Assembly (NCBI GenBank): GCA_020635715.1
Contig: JACJZG010000015.1
Location: 1 to 64,000, forward strand
Origin: Flavobacteriales bacterium
Lineage (GTDB): Bacteria; Bacteroidota; Bacteroidia; Flavobacteriales_F; PHOS-HE28
Direction of reading: 5' to 3'
DNA length: 64,000 nt
Below the pieces are notes generated by a model. The model had not been told where the DNA came from. It was given only the letters and a program-made list of their open reading frames with translations, and searched no databases. Below are positions 1 through 9,106 of the stretch, piece after piece (position 1 is the first letter of the stretch; each line of letters starts with the position of its first letter). Position numbers and translations under genes: made by a program.

Positions 1-12
1 TCCATGGCGGAC

Positions 13-1146
13 TTAAGCGATCGTTCGTTCGACTTTTTCACGGGTGAGCGGTCTATCGTGGTCCAGGTGGAAGAAACGCACGTCCAGGTCGAGGCCATCC
101 AACGCGGTGTGCAGGCGGCTGGCATCGGTATCGGTGATGAAGACCTGTCCAAATCGCTGATCGCTCAGCAACTTCAGCAGGTGGCGCATGCGCTGCGGGT
201 CGATCTTGTCGAAGATGTCGTCCAACAAGAGGATGGGCCGCAAGCCGCTCCGCACCTGGGTCAGGTCGAACTGGGCCAGCTTCAAGGCGATGAGGTAGGT
301 CTTCTGCTGCCCCTGTGAACCGTAGCGCTTCAGCGGCTGGTCGTTGATCGTGAAGAGCAGGTCGTCCTTGTGGACGCCCTGGGTGGTATGTCCCGCAGCC
401 CGGTCGCGGTCCCAAGCCTGGCGCAGCAAGTCCCGCATGGGCACCGCATCCAAGGCTGAGCGATAGGCGAGCGCCACCCGCTCCGGTCCCGCACTGATCT
501 CCGCATAATGCCGCTCCAACAAAGGAACAAGCTCCTGCATGAAGGCATTGCGCACTTCGAAGACCGTGCCGCCATGCTGGATGAGCTGCTCGTCCCACGC
601 TTCGAGCTGGTCCAACGATCCACCGCCCATCTCAGCGAAATGCTTCAGCATGGTGTTGCGCTGCGCGAGGGAGCGGTTGTAGCGGATCAGGGCATCGAGG
701 TAGGTCCGGTCGAACTGGGCGATGAGGCCATCGAGGAAGCGCCGCCGGACCTCGGAACCCTCCAGTATCAGCTGGCCGTCATACGGCGTGATCATCACCA
801 CCGGGTAGCGGCCCACGTGGTCCGCCAGGCGATCGTACTCCTTCTTGTTACGGCTGAGGATCTTGCGCTGGCCGCTCCGCACGCTGCACAGGATGGCATC
901 CTCCCCGTCGGCGGTGTGCATGCGGCCCTGCACCATGAAGAGTTCCTCGCCATGCAGGATGTTGTGCGTGTCCACCGGGTCGAAATAGCTCTTCGCCAGG
1001 GAGAGGTAGTGGACCGCGTCGAGCAAGTTGGTCTTCCCCACCCCGTTCGGGCCCACGAAGCAGTTCACCTCGGGTCCCAGGTCCACCTCCGCCTCGCGGT
1101 GGTTGCGGAAGTGCAGAAGGGATAGGCTGGCGAGATGGAACCGCAT
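13..1146 (-). CDS. recF: DNA replication and repair protein RecF
   Basis: RecF is an SMC-like ATPase that binds gapped DNA and helps load RecA during recombinational repair. The 377-residue product has the Walker A motif GPNGVGKT at residues 32-39, an ABC-type signature GSQGQQKT near residue 297 and a Walker B stretch LLLDDIFDKID near 326, in the order and spacing of the family. The open frame continues upstream to 1263, but that extension is low-complexity and unlike RecF, so I chose the ATG at 1146. ATG 1167 is an alternative. A TACATTTG box at 1153-1160 (minus strand) lies only six bases before this ATG, so the message may have almost no leader. Just after the stop, another ATG on the minus strand (positions 5-3) could begin a downstream gene cut off by the window edge. 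Identification is firm; the start is less so. Confidence 0.95.
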   Translation of the reverse strand: MRFHLASLSLLHFRNHREAEVDLGPEVNCFVGPNGVGKTNLLDAVHYLSLAKSYFDPVDTHNILHGEELFMVQGRMHTADGEDAILCSVRSGQRKILSRNKKEYDRLADHVGRYPVVMITPYDGQLILEGSEVRRRFLDGLIAQFDRTYLDALIRYNRSLAQRNTMLKHFAEMGGGSLDQLEAWDEQLIQHGGTVFEVRNAFMQELVPLLERHYAEISAGPERVALAYRSALDAVPMRDLLRQAWDRDRAAGHTTQGVHKDDLLFTINDQPLKRYGSQGQQKTYLIALKLAQFDLTQVRSGLRPILLLDDIFDKIDPQRMRHLLKLLSDQRFGQVFITDTDASRLHTALDGLDLDVRFFHLDHDRPLTREKVERTIA

Positions 1147-1321
1147 CGGCCCCAAATGTAACCGCATGGCCACCCAGCCCCCGGTTCGGCGGGCAGGCCA
1201 TCCGCCCCGCTTTCGACCAACCACTGTCCATAAGCCGGTAGGTGGCTCATCCCCAAGTCCCATAGAGCCTGTTTGGAACCTCTTCGCAGGCGCCCTCCGG
1301 CCTCTTTTCCGCCCATGCTTC

Positions 1322-1367
1322 GCCGAAAAATGGTCACGTAGACACCGCTATGCGCCCATTTTTCGGC
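1322..1367. repeat. 12-bp perfect inverted repeat in the recF-TPR intergenic region
   Basis: GCCGAAAAATGG at 1322-1333 is mirrored by CCATTTTTCGGC at 1356-1367 with a 22-base loop. It sits between the start of recF and the promoter of the divergent TPR/ribH pair. There is no T-tract of terminator form, so its role (operator, RNA structure or relic) is unknown. The rest of the gap 1147-1434 shows nothing else I recognise. Confidence 0.5.
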
Positions 1368-1434
1368 ATCGCCTGGCCAAAAAATAGTCTCGGCGTCCAT
1401 CCTGCAAGAGATCCCAAGCAGGCTCGAAAAGGTC

Positions 1435-1442
1435 TACTTTTG
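1435..1442 (+). promoter_or_regulatory. TAnnTTTG promoter box for the TPR/ribH genes
   Basis: TACTTTTG matches the -7 consensus of the Bacteroidota primary sigma factor. It lies 18 bases before the ATG at 1461, giving a leader of roughly a dozen bases. No clear TTG -33 element was seen at the usual distance. Confidence 0.6.
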
Positions 1443-1460
1443 CCGCTCCTTAGACCGACC

Positions 1461-2162
1461 ATGAGCAATAAAGTGAATCCGCACCACGCGACCACCACGG
1501 AAAGCAAGGACGTGGACCTGGGTCAGGTGTACACCCGTACCGAACTGTTCATCGAGAACAACAAGAAGGCCATCACCATCGGGGTGGTGGGCGTACTGGC
1601 GGTGGTGGGCGGCCTGCTGGGCTACAAGAAGCTGATCGCCGAACCCGCTGCGGCCGAAGCGGCCGAGATGATGTGGAAGGCCGAGTACTACTTCGAGGTG
1701 GACTCGCTGGCCAAGGCGCTTGATGGCGACGGCCAGTGGCCGGGTTTCCTCAGCATCGCCGAGGACCATGGCAGCACCCCGAGCGGCAACCTGGCGCATT
1801 ATTACCTCGGTGCCATTTACATGCAGCAGGGCGAATTCGAGGCCGCACTGGACCACTACAAGAAGGCCGACCTCGAGGATGATGTGCTGCGCGTGATGGC
1901 CGTGGGCAACCAGGGCGATGCGCTGGTGGAACTGGGCCGCACCGATGAAGCGGTGAAACAGTTCGAGAAGGCCGCGGGCATGACGAACAACGAACTCATC
2001 GCGCCGATGTACCTGATGAAGGCCGGCATCCTGCATCAACAGGCGGCCAACTGGGCCGGTGCTGCGAAGGCCTTCAAGCGCATCGCCACCGAATTCCCCA
2101 CCAGCCAGGAAGCGAGCACCGCGCGCAAGTACGCCGGCCACGCAGAGGCCATGGGAGGCTAG
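1461..2162 (+). CDS. Membrane-anchored tetratricopeptide repeat protein
   Basis: This 233-residue protein has a short charged N-terminus, one membrane segment at about residues 37-55 and then a soluble alpha-helical region with TPR-like repeats (for example the stretch starting LAHYYLGAIYMQQGEFEAALDHY). The arrangement resembles YfgM-type ancillary proteins, with the TPR domain probably facing the periplasm. The specific role is not known. The ATG at 1461 was chosen because it follows a promoter box and begins a typical hydrophilic N-terminus; the frame upstream is non-coding in character. It is directly followed by ribH after three bases, and my recollection is that the recF / TPR / ribH neighbourhood recurs in Bacteroidota. 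Confidence 0.85.
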   Translation: MSNKVNPHHATTTESKDVDLGQVYTRTELFIENNKKAITIGVVGVLAVVGGLLGYKKLIAEPAAAEAAEMMWKAEYYFEVDSLAKALDGDGQWPGFLSIAEDHGSTPSGNLAHYYLGAIYMQQGEFEAALDHYKKADLEDDVLRVMAVGNQGDALVELGRTDEAVKQFEKAAGMTNNELIAPMYLMKAGILHQQAANWAGAAKAFKRIATEFPTSQEASTARKYAGHAEAMGG

Positions 2163-2165
2163 GCC

Positions 2166-2651
2166 ATGGCGACCGCCGAACATCCTCTTTCGCATTACGA
2201 CCCGACCAGCGTCCCCAGTGGCGCTGGTCGTCGTTTCGCCCTGGTCGTGAGCGAGTGGAACCGCGAGGTGACCGATGCCCTGCGGGCCGGTGCACGCGAG
2301 ACGTTGCTGAAGCACGGTGTGGAGGAGGCGGACATCCTGGAAACCTGGGTGCCGGGAAGCTTCGAACTGGCCCTGGGTGCCCAACTGCTCCTGGAACAGG
2401 AAGCCTTGGACGGCGTGATCTGCCTTGGCAGCGTGGTGCGTGGTGAGACCCCCCACTTCGACTTCGTATGCCAGGGCGCCACGCAGGGCATCATGGCCGT
2501 GGGCCTGAAGTTCAGCCTGCCCGTGATCTTCGGCCTGCTGACCGATGACACGATGCAGCAGGCGAAGGACCGCAGCGGCGGAAAGCACGGCAACAAGGGC
2601 GTGGATTGCGCGGTAGCCGTGTTGAAGATGGCCGCACTGAAGAACCGGTAG
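2166..2651 (+). CDS. ribH: 6,7-dimethyl-8-ribityllumazine synthase
   Basis: RibH condenses 5-amino-6-ribitylamino-uracil with 3,4-dihydroxy-2-butanone 4-phosphate, the penultimate step of riboflavin synthesis, in the cytoplasm. The 161-residue length is usual. Diagnostic motifs are WVPGSFE at 61-67 and VRGETPHFDF at 91-100 with the catalytic His97, followed by the FGLLTDDTMQQAKDR segment. Its ATG lies three bases after the TPR gene, so the two are probably co-transcribed. The enzyme that makes its butanone substrate, RibBA, is encoded at 54644-55861 in the same window but in a different operon. Confidence 0.97.
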   Translation: MATAEHPLSHYDPTSVPSGAGRRFALVVSEWNREVTDALRAGARETLLKHGVEEADILETWVPGSFELALGAQLLLEQEALDGVICLGSVVRGETPHFDFVCQGATQGIMAVGLKFSLPVIFGLLTDDTMQQAKDRSGGKHGNKGVDCAVAVLKMAALKNR

Positions 2652-2700
2652 CGCCATCCCGCGGGGAAGTCCGATCTTGTGCGGACCATCCGGGTGAACC

Positions 2701-3330
2701 ATGCGCAGCCTCCTGCTTTCCCTCCTCATCGTCCCGTCCTTGCTGAACGCACAGACCGCCCGCACCGGGCCGCGCTTGGGCGTGGGACTCGCCACCATCA
2801 GTGCCGGACAGTTCCTTGAATGGAACGGGCTGCCCAAGGTGGGCCCGCTCTTCGGCTGGTCCTTCGAGATCCCCTGGGCAGCACAGGCCTCCTTCCTCAT
2901 CGAGCCGATGTACATCACCAAGGGAAGCCTGGTACAGAACGCGCAATTGCGCACCTGGACCAGCAACCGGCTGGGCTACCTGGAGCTTCCGGTCCTGATC
3001 AAGTTCAGCCTGCAGAACGATCCCGGCGGCATCTACCTCGCAGGGGGCGCTATCGGTGGCCTGTGGATGAACGGGCGTTACAAGGTGAAGCAGGATGGCA
3101 ACGTGCTCACGGACCAGAAGTACACCGTTTCCGGAACGAGTAACCGCACACAGGTCAGTCTGGCGGCCGGCATGGGCTGGGACATCGGCACATCGGCCTT
3201 CGAAGTGCGTATCCAACAGAGCGTAACACCATTCAGTCCGGTGATCCGCGGGCAGAACCTCGTGGTGGGCCTGCATTACACCTACTACCTGCCAGCGAAG
3301 AAGGAAAAGTCGAAGAAGGAAGAGGATTGA
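2701..3330 (+). CDS. Outer-membrane beta-barrel protein of the PorT type
   Basis: The 209-residue product starts with a clear signal peptide (hydrophobic stretch to about residue 17, ending LLNAQT). It continues with alternating amphipathic strands typical of small outer-membrane barrels of the Bacteroidota 'porin family / PorT' group, such as YLELPVLIKF and GMGWDIG. Unusually for such a barrel it ends in a charged tail, KKEKSKKEED, instead of a terminal aromatic residue; the last barrel strand appears to be LVVGLHYTYYL just before it. Substrate unknown. It follows ribH after 49 bases and precedes the DUF2238 gene after 18 bases. Confidence 0.8.
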   Translation: MRSLLLSLLIVPSLLNAQTARTGPRLGVGLATISAGQFLEWNGLPKVGPLFGWSFEIPWAAQASFLIEPMYITKGSLVQNAQLRTWTSNRLGYLELPVLIKFSLQNDPGGIYLAGGAIGGLWMNGRYKVKQDGNVLTDQKYTVSGTSNRTQVSLAAGMGWDIGTSAFEVRIQQSVTPFSPVIRGQNLVVGLHYTYYLPAKKEKSKKEED

Positions 3331-3348
3331 CCCCACCCACCGTTCCAC

Positions 3349-3993
3349 ATGTCATTCTCCACCGCTTCCGCCGGCGAGCGCCTGCCCTTCGGCCGCAATA
3401 CGCTGTTGAAGGTCTACCTCGCGGTCTTCCTCATCATCTGGGCGTGGACCTTCATCGGCACGACGGATAAAGCGAACTGGATCACCGAGAACGTGCTCAC
3501 CACGGTCTTCATCGGCGGGCTGGCGCTCTCCCATCGCCGGTTCCGGTTCAGCGACCTCAGCTACACGTTGATGTTCGTGTACATCCTGCTGCACATCTAC
3601 GGCGCGATGTACACCTATGCCGAGAACCCGCTCGGCTATTGGTTGCAGGAGCGGTTCCACGGCGACCGGAACCACTACGACCGCATCGTACACTTCAGCT
3701 TCGGCCTGCTGCTGGCGTATCCGATGCGCGACTACTTCATGAACCACTTCCACTGGCCCAACTGGGTGTGCTGGGTGCTTCCGGTGGAGATCACGCTCAG
3801 CTTCAGCGGTGCTTACGAACTGATCGAATGGGCCGTGGCCGATGTCTTCTTCCCCGCGCAAGGAGCGGCGTACCTGGGCTCACAAGGGGACGTATGGGAC
3901 GCACAGAAGGATATGGTCCTCGCCTTCAGTGGGGCGGTGCTGGTGATGGTGCTGGCGAGCGTGGTGAAGAGGATGAGCACGATCCGGGGATAG
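3349..3993 (+). CDS. DUF2238 (YjdF-type) integral membrane protein
   Basis: A 214-residue polytopic protein with about six hydrophobic segments. It carries features I associate with DUF2238: a YDRIVHFSFGLLLAYPMRDY stretch near residues 112-131, an acidic 'GAYELIEW' in the middle of the protein and a 'GDVWDAQKDM' loop before the last membrane helix. The conserved His, Glu and Asp positions suggest a functional, perhaps metal-binding, membrane enzyme or channel, but no function is established. It is probably transcribed with the barrel gene upstream, since the gap is only 18 bases. Confidence 0.85.
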   Translation: MSFSTASAGERLPFGRNTLLKVYLAVFLIIWAWTFIGTTDKANWITENVLTTVFIGGLALSHRRFRFSDLSYTLMFVYILLHIYGAMYTYAENPLGYWLQERFHGDRNHYDRIVHFSFGLLLAYPMRDYFMNHFHWPNWVCWVLPVEITLSFSGAYELIEWAVADVFFPAQGAAYLGSQGDVWDAQKDMVLAFSGAVLVMVLASVVKRMSTIRG

Positions 3994-4006
3994 AACTAGC
4001 CAGTTG

Positions 4007-4450
4007 TCAAATCCCGAGCAGCAGTACAGCGAAACCAAGCAGAATCACAACTGCGTGGATCACTAAGAAAACGAGCCCAAGAACATTTGAACGGCGCCTT
4101 TGGCCAAATCGCATCGATTCGATCGACTTCTTTATAGCCAATACCACGAATCCCGCTCCGACCAATAGTTCGGCAATGCTTAGAAGGAGCCGACTGATGA
4201 TAGGTCCCGGATCCTCGCCTTTTTGAACGAGAGCTTCCCTATGTTCATAGATCTCTTCGGCGGGGATCCAAAGTCCGAAGTAGATGACCAACGCTGAAGT
4301 CACGCAGGACAAGATCGCACTCAGGAGAAATGCCTTGAACGGCGTGAGGTCTTGTCGATAAATACGCAGCATCACATAGATCACTAAACCGTGATTGGCC
4401 ACTAAAAAGCCCACGCCCAGCAGGAACATCAGGATCAAAGCGACCAGCAT
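4007..4450 (-). CDS. Small hydrophobic membrane protein, unknown function
   Basis: The 147-residue product has about four membrane helices (roughly residues 1-30, 40-62, 86-108 and 123-146) separated by short charged loops. I do not recognise the family. By eye its base composition is clearly poorer in G+C than the neighbouring genes, which fits recent arrival or relaxed selection. It ends 14 bases from the DUF2238 stop (convergent) and lies three bases downstream of the DUF4442 gene on the same strand, so it is probably expressed with it. Confidence 0.6.
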   Translation of the reverse strand: MLVALILMFLLGVGFLVANHGLVIYVMLRIYRQDLTPFKAFLLSAILSCVTSALVIYFGLWIPAEEIYEHREALVQKGEDPGPIISRLLLSIAELLVGAGFVVLAIKKSIESMRFGQRRRSNVLGLVFLVIHAVVILLGFAVLLLGI

Positions 4451-4453
4451 AGC

Positions 4454-4960
4454 TCACACCTTCGTCCGCACCTTGCTCCACGGCTTCACCTGCCAGACCA
4501 CCGTGGCGGTGGCCAGGTGGTTGCCCTCCACGTCGTGCACCTCCACCGTGCTGCCGTAGTCCACGGATCCCGCGGTGGCAAGGGGCTTGATCACCTTATC
4601 CGCGATCTCCTCAGCAGATGGGACGCACTTGGCCGTGGCCGGCTTCTTCGCCTGGTAATGGAATTCGACATGAAGGGAGCGCATGATCAATCGGTACTGC
4701 TTCGGATCCAGCTTCTCAAGGACCGATAGACCACTGCACATCTCGCTCGCGGTGGCGATGGCGCAGGCGTGGATGCCCTTGATGTGGTTGCGGTTCACCC
4801 GCCAATACGGAATGCGCACGCTGATCCCGCCGTCGCGCAAAGGAACCACTTCGAAACCGTGCGGTCGGTTGAACGGGATCGAGAATGGCAACACCCTGTT
4901 CAACCACCAACGGGAGTAGGCTGAAGTACGGGCTTTGGAGAGAAGGGCTGGCAGGTTCAT
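4454..4960 (-). CDS. DUF4442 hotdog-fold thioesterase-like protein
   Basis: The 168-residue protein resembles the DUF4442 branch of the hotdog superfamily: a helical N-terminus with 'LPFSIPFNRPHGFEV', a central 'NHIKGIHACAIATASE' segment matching the hotdog helix, and C-terminal strands ('STVEVHDVEGNHLATATVVW'). Members are assumed to act on acyl-CoA or acyl-ACP thioesters, but this protein's substrate cannot be read from sequence. The start ATG at 4960 is the first in the frame. It lies just inside the left purine-rich repeat that borders the S23 gene. Confidence 0.8.
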   Translation of the reverse strand: MNLPALLSKARTSAYSRWWLNRVLPFSIPFNRPHGFEVVPLRDGGISVRIPYWRVNRNHIKGIHACAIATASEMCSGLSVLEKLDPKQYRLIMRSLHVEFHYQAKKPATAKCVPSAEEIADKVIKPLATAGSVDYGSTVEVHDVEGNHLATATVVWQVKPWSKVRTKV

Positions 4961-4977
4961 GTTCTTACTGGTTTAGC

Positions 4978-5016
4978 AAGGACAAAGGATGAAGGCAAAA
5001 GGCAAATGGATGAAGG
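4978..5016. repeat. Left purine-rich repeat flanking the S23 gene
   Basis: A degenerate run of GAAGGCAAAAGG-like units on the plus strand. Its first part (from 4981) matches the reverse complement of 5541-5562 at about 19 of 22 positions, so the S23 gene between them is framed by an inverted repeat pair. Confidence 0.6.
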
Positions 5017-5054
5017 GAATGCCGGCATTCCAGATCCGCAGTGGACGACCGATG

Positions 5055-5429
5055 TCATTTACGTGGGCTTCGCTTCTCAGCGGTCAATACTGCTGCTGTC
5101 AGTATCGCTAACAACTCCTTCAATTCCAATTGCATGGCGCTCAACTGTTCGAAGTCCGGATGAAGTTCCGCACCACGGATGATACGCATGGAAATACCCG
5201 TTTCCCTGATCTCCTTGCGTGCGACCTTCAGCTTATGCGTGAAGTCACGGTGTGTCTCACCTCCTTGAGATTCGGCATAATTCAACGCGGCCGAACCAGA
5301 TGATCGAAGGATCTGATCCCCATAGTACCGCCCGGCAGGACCTGACCGCATTCCTTGGGTCAACTTCACTACACGGATCGCCAGGTCCACCAAACGATCC
5401 TCCAGGTCACGCTTCCGTTCGGGTATCAT
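5055..5429 (-). CDS. Four-helix bundle protein, S23 / 23S rRNA-intervening-sequence family
   Basis: The 124-residue product shows the family pattern: an N-terminal 'DLEDRLVDLAIRVVKLTQ' helix, the central 'GDQILRSSGSAALNYAESQ' motif, then 'KLKVARKEIRETGISMRII' and a final helix. Homologues occur inside 23S rRNA intervening sequences and as free-standing chromosomal genes; related proteins act as accessory (Avd-like) subunits of diversity-generating retroelements. No retroelement, reverse transcriptase or rRNA is visible here. Flanking inverted purine-rich repeats suggest a self-contained small cassette. Function unknown. Confidence 0.88.
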   Translation of the reverse strand: MIPERKRDLEDRLVDLAIRVVKLTQGMRSGPAGRYYGDQILRSSGSAALNYAESQGGETHRDFTHKLKVARKEIRETGISMRIIRGAELHPDFEQLSAMQLELKELLAILTAAVLTAEKRSPRK

Positions 5430-5516
5430 GGATGCATATGAATTGTCAAAAGACGTGGTGAAAACTCATGAATTCACGTTCTGAAAGTCGCGGCCAAGCC
5501 GTCGTTGGTAGGATGG

Positions 5517-5584
5517 ACTCCTTCGACCTTCTGCCTTCAACCTTCTGCCTTCGTCCTTTGCCCGCGTCATTTCACCTTCTGTCC
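5517..5584. repeat. Right pyrimidine-rich repeat flanking the S23 gene
   Basis: Tandem CCTTCTGCCTTC-like units on the plus strand (two good copies at about 5527-5551, then weaker ones to 5584). They are the reverse complement of the units at 4978-5016, and together they bracket the S23 gene. Confidence 0.6.
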
Positions 5585-6007
5585 CTAGGCTTCCTTACCG
5601 GCCAGTATCCGTTGGATATCCGGCTTGAAGTAATCCGGTCCTTTCATCACCTTTCCATCCTCGCGATAGATGGGCTTGCCATCGGCTCCGAGCTTGCTCA
5701 TGTTGCTCCGTTGGATCTCCCGAAACACCTCATCCATCTTGTTCTCCAGGCCATGCTTCAGCAGGGTACCGCATAGGATGTACAGGATATCTCCGAGAGC
5801 GTCGGCCACTTCCACCAGATCCCCGCGTAGCGCTGCCTCCAGGTATTCCTCGTTCTCCTCGCGGATCAACTTGTACCGCAACAGGGCATCGCGATCACCG
5901 ATGTCCCCGGTGGGTTCCGTGGCATTCGGGATGCCGAAGGCGTCGTGGAAATCACGGACATGTGTGGTGGCTTCTTCGAGCGTGAGGGCGTGCGTGGTGG
6001 TCTGCAT
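5585..6007 (-). CDS. MazG-like nucleoside triphosphate pyrophosphohydrolase
   Basis: A 140-residue all-alpha NTP-PPase-type protein. The metal-binding pattern is visible: EENEE at residues 50-54 in the first helix and 'EVADALGDILYI' at 66-77 in the second, the E-x-x-E / E-x-x-D arrangement of the MazG / phosphoribosyl-ATP pyrophosphohydrolase superfamily. It probably hydrolyses a nucleotide to monophosphate and pyrophosphate, perhaps for pool cleaning; a histidine-pathway role is unlikely given no his genes nearby. The frame extends to 6049, but the ATG at 6007 (MQTTTHALTL) gives a family-like N-terminus. Confidence 0.8.
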   Translation of the reverse strand: MQTTTHALTLEEATTHVRDFHDAFGIPNATEPTGDIGDRDALLRYKLIREENEEYLEAALRGDLVEVADALGDILYILCGTLLKHGLENKMDEVFREIQRSNMSKLGADGKPIYREDGKVMKGPDYFKPDIQRILAGKEA

Positions 6008-6155
6008 AGGCCCGAAGGTACCCGAGATGTTCATCCGCACCGCGTGCAACCGTTCATCTCGATGCGAAGGCGGGACCTGTCAATGGCTGTGAGCGGTTAA
6101 CGTTCTTTAACTCGCACCTGCCGGACCACGCAAGCCAGCCCTTTGACCTTTGCGT

Positions 6156-7220
<1,065 letters not shown>

Positions 7221-7295
7221 TCAGCGAGCAGGGGCAGGTGCAGGTGCAAGACCGTGTCTTCGCTCCCGTACCGGCCGCAACACCCTGCGTCCTGT

Positions 7296-8180
7296 ATGAA
7301 CACGACCCAACATACCAAGGAACTGCTCCGCAAGGTGCGCTTGATCGAGCTGAAGACCCGCGGCTTGAGCGAGCACATCTTCTCCGGAGAGTACCACAGC
7401 GCGTTCAAAGGGCGTGGCATGACCTTCAGCGAGGTGCGTGATTACGCCCCGGGCGATGAGGTACGAACGATCGACTGGAACGTGACCGCCCGCTTCGGCC
7501 ATCCGTTCGTGAAGGTGTTCGAGGAGGAGCGTGAGCTGACCGTGATGCTCGTGGCTGACCTGAGCGCTTCGGGCGAGTTCGGCACGACCAACCAGCTGAA
7601 ACGTGAACTGATCACGGAGGCATGCGCCACCATCGCCTTCAGCGCCATCAAGAACAACGACAAGGTGGGGCTCATCCTCTTCACCGGCCAGGTGGAGAAG
7701 TTCATCCCACCGAAGAAAGGGCGCAGTCACATCCTTCGCCTTGTGCGTGAGCTGCTGGAGTTCCAGCCGAAGGAACGCGGCACCGACATCACCGCCGCCC
7801 TGCGGTACCTGAACAGTGTGATCAAGAAGCGGAGCATCACCTTCCTCCTGAGCGACATGATGGACACCGATTACGAGGCCGCTCTGAAGATCGCCAACCG
7901 TCGGCATGACCTGGTCGTGCTGCGAACCACGGACCCGCGTGAAGGTGAACTACCGAACATGGGCCTGGTCCAGTTCGTGGACCCGGAGACCGGGGAGGCG
8001 CGCTGGGTGAACACCGGCAGTCGTGCCATCCGGAATGCCTTTCGGGCGGCCGCGCTGAAGCACCAGAACCGCACCCGCGAGATCCTGCGCCGCTCCGGTG
8101 TGGACCACGCGACGATCAGCACGAAGGATGGGTATGTGCGCCCCTTGATGCAGTTGCTCAAACAGCGCGAGGTCCGGTGA
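7296..8180 (+). CDS. DUF58 domain protein of the Bat operon
   Basis: A 294-residue soluble protein with the DUF58 signature YAPGDEVRTIDWN near residues 49-61 and a following VWA-like fold whose metal-site motif DLSAS is near 88. DUF58 proteins pair with MoxR ATPases; the substrate of the pair is not established. The frame opens further upstream, but ATG 7296 (MNTTQHTKELLRKV) is the normal N-terminus. Between it and the MoxR stop are 75 bases without visible signals. Its stop overlaps the next gene's GTG start by three bases, which suggests translational coupling. Confidence 0.93.
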   Translation: MNTTQHTKELLRKVRLIELKTRGLSEHIFSGEYHSAFKGRGMTFSEVRDYAPGDEVRTIDWNVTARFGHPFVKVFEEERELTVMLVADLSASGEFGTTNQLKRELITEACATIAFSAIKNNDKVGLILFTGQVEKFIPPKKGRSHILRLVRELLEFQPKERGTDITAALRYLNSVIKKRSITFLLSDMMDTDYEAALKIANRRHDLVVLRTTDPREGELPNMGLVQFVDPETGEARWVNTGSRAIRNAFRAAALKHQNRTREILRRSGVDHATISTKDGYVRPLMQLLKQREVR

Positions 8181-9106
8181 GGTGGATCATCCATATCCTT
8201 CTGACATTTCCGCTGTTCGCCGCAGCGCAACCCGGAAGCAGCATCGTGGACGCGCGGACCGACACGAACGTCATCCGGATCGGCGAACAGGTCCGGTTGC
8301 ATTTGGAAGTGAGCCACCCGTCGGCGGTGAGCGTGATCTGGCCTTCGATCGGCGACACCCTTTCCGCCCATCTCGAGGTGGTGCGCGACACCGGGGTGGA
8401 TACTGCCGAAGCCGGAACCGCAACGATGCGCCAGGTGCGGACGCTCATCGTCACCGCTTTCGACACCGGCTACTGGGCCATCCCTCCTTTCCGCTTCATC
8501 GTGAATGGATCGCCGCAGGAGACGAAGGCGATGCTCGTGGAAGTGCGTACGGTGGAGGTCGATCCGTCCCAGCCGATCCGCGATATCAAGGATATCGTTG
8601 AACTACCGTTCAGCCTGATGTACTGGATCCGCAAGCATGCCTTATGGCTCCTGGGTGGACTTGTCGTGACCGGTGTGATCATCGGGCTGTTGTTGTACCT
8701 GACCCGGCGCAAGCCGGTCGCAAGGGCCATGACCCGCGAGGTAGCACTTCCGCTGGCCGACCGCATCCTGGCCGCCCTGCGCACTCTCGAGGCAGAACGC
8801 ATCTGGCAGCAAGGAGACCACAAGCAATACCAGTCGCGCGTGACGGACCTGTTGCGCGGATACATCGAAGAGCGCTACCAGGTACCCGCCATGGAGAGCA
8901 CGACGGACGAACTGTTGCGCGAGCTGCGGGTGAGCCCTCTGAACACCGACCAACGCGGCCGGTTGGAGAACATGCTGCGGTTGGCGGACATGGTGAAGTT
9001 CGCCAAGGCCCAACCCTCGCCGCAGGAGAACGAGCAGATGATGGCGAGCGCCGTGCGCTTCGTTCAGGATACCGCACCCCGCCCCGAACCCGTTGACCAT
9101 GCGTAG
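8177..9106 (+). CDS. DUF4381-like membrane protein of the Bat operon
   Basis: The 309-residue product has a signal peptide (to about residue 18, ending in 'FAAAQ'), a beta-rich periplasmic part similar to the N-terminus of BatD, one membrane helix at about 155-177 (ending before 'LTRRKPVARA') and a cytoplasmic helical tail with 'LRGYIEERYQVPAMESTTDELL'. That tail motif is shared with BatD-type and DUF4381 proteins. It starts with GTG inside the stop of the DUF58 gene. The exact role is unknown; position and topology suggest a membrane partner of the VWA proteins. Confidence 0.8.
   Translation: MRWIIHILLTFPLFAAAQPGSSIVDARTDTNVIRIGEQVRLHLEVSHPSAVSVIWPSIGDTLSAHLEVVRDTGVDTAEAGTATMRQVRTLIVTAFDTGYWAIPPFRFIVNGSPQETKAMLVEVRTVEVDPSQPIRDIKDIVELPFSLMYWIRKHALWLLGGLVVTGVIIGLLLYLTRRKPVARAMTREVALPLADRILAALRTLEAERIWQQGDHKQYQSRVTDLLRGYIEERYQVPAMESTTDELLRELRVSPLNTDQRGRLENMLRLADMVKFAKAQPSPQENEQMMASAVRFVQDTAPRPEPVDHA

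Noticed and set aside
5055..5429. S23 gene as part of a diversity-generating retroelement
   Set aside because: No reverse transcriptase, template repeat or variable repeat was found near it.
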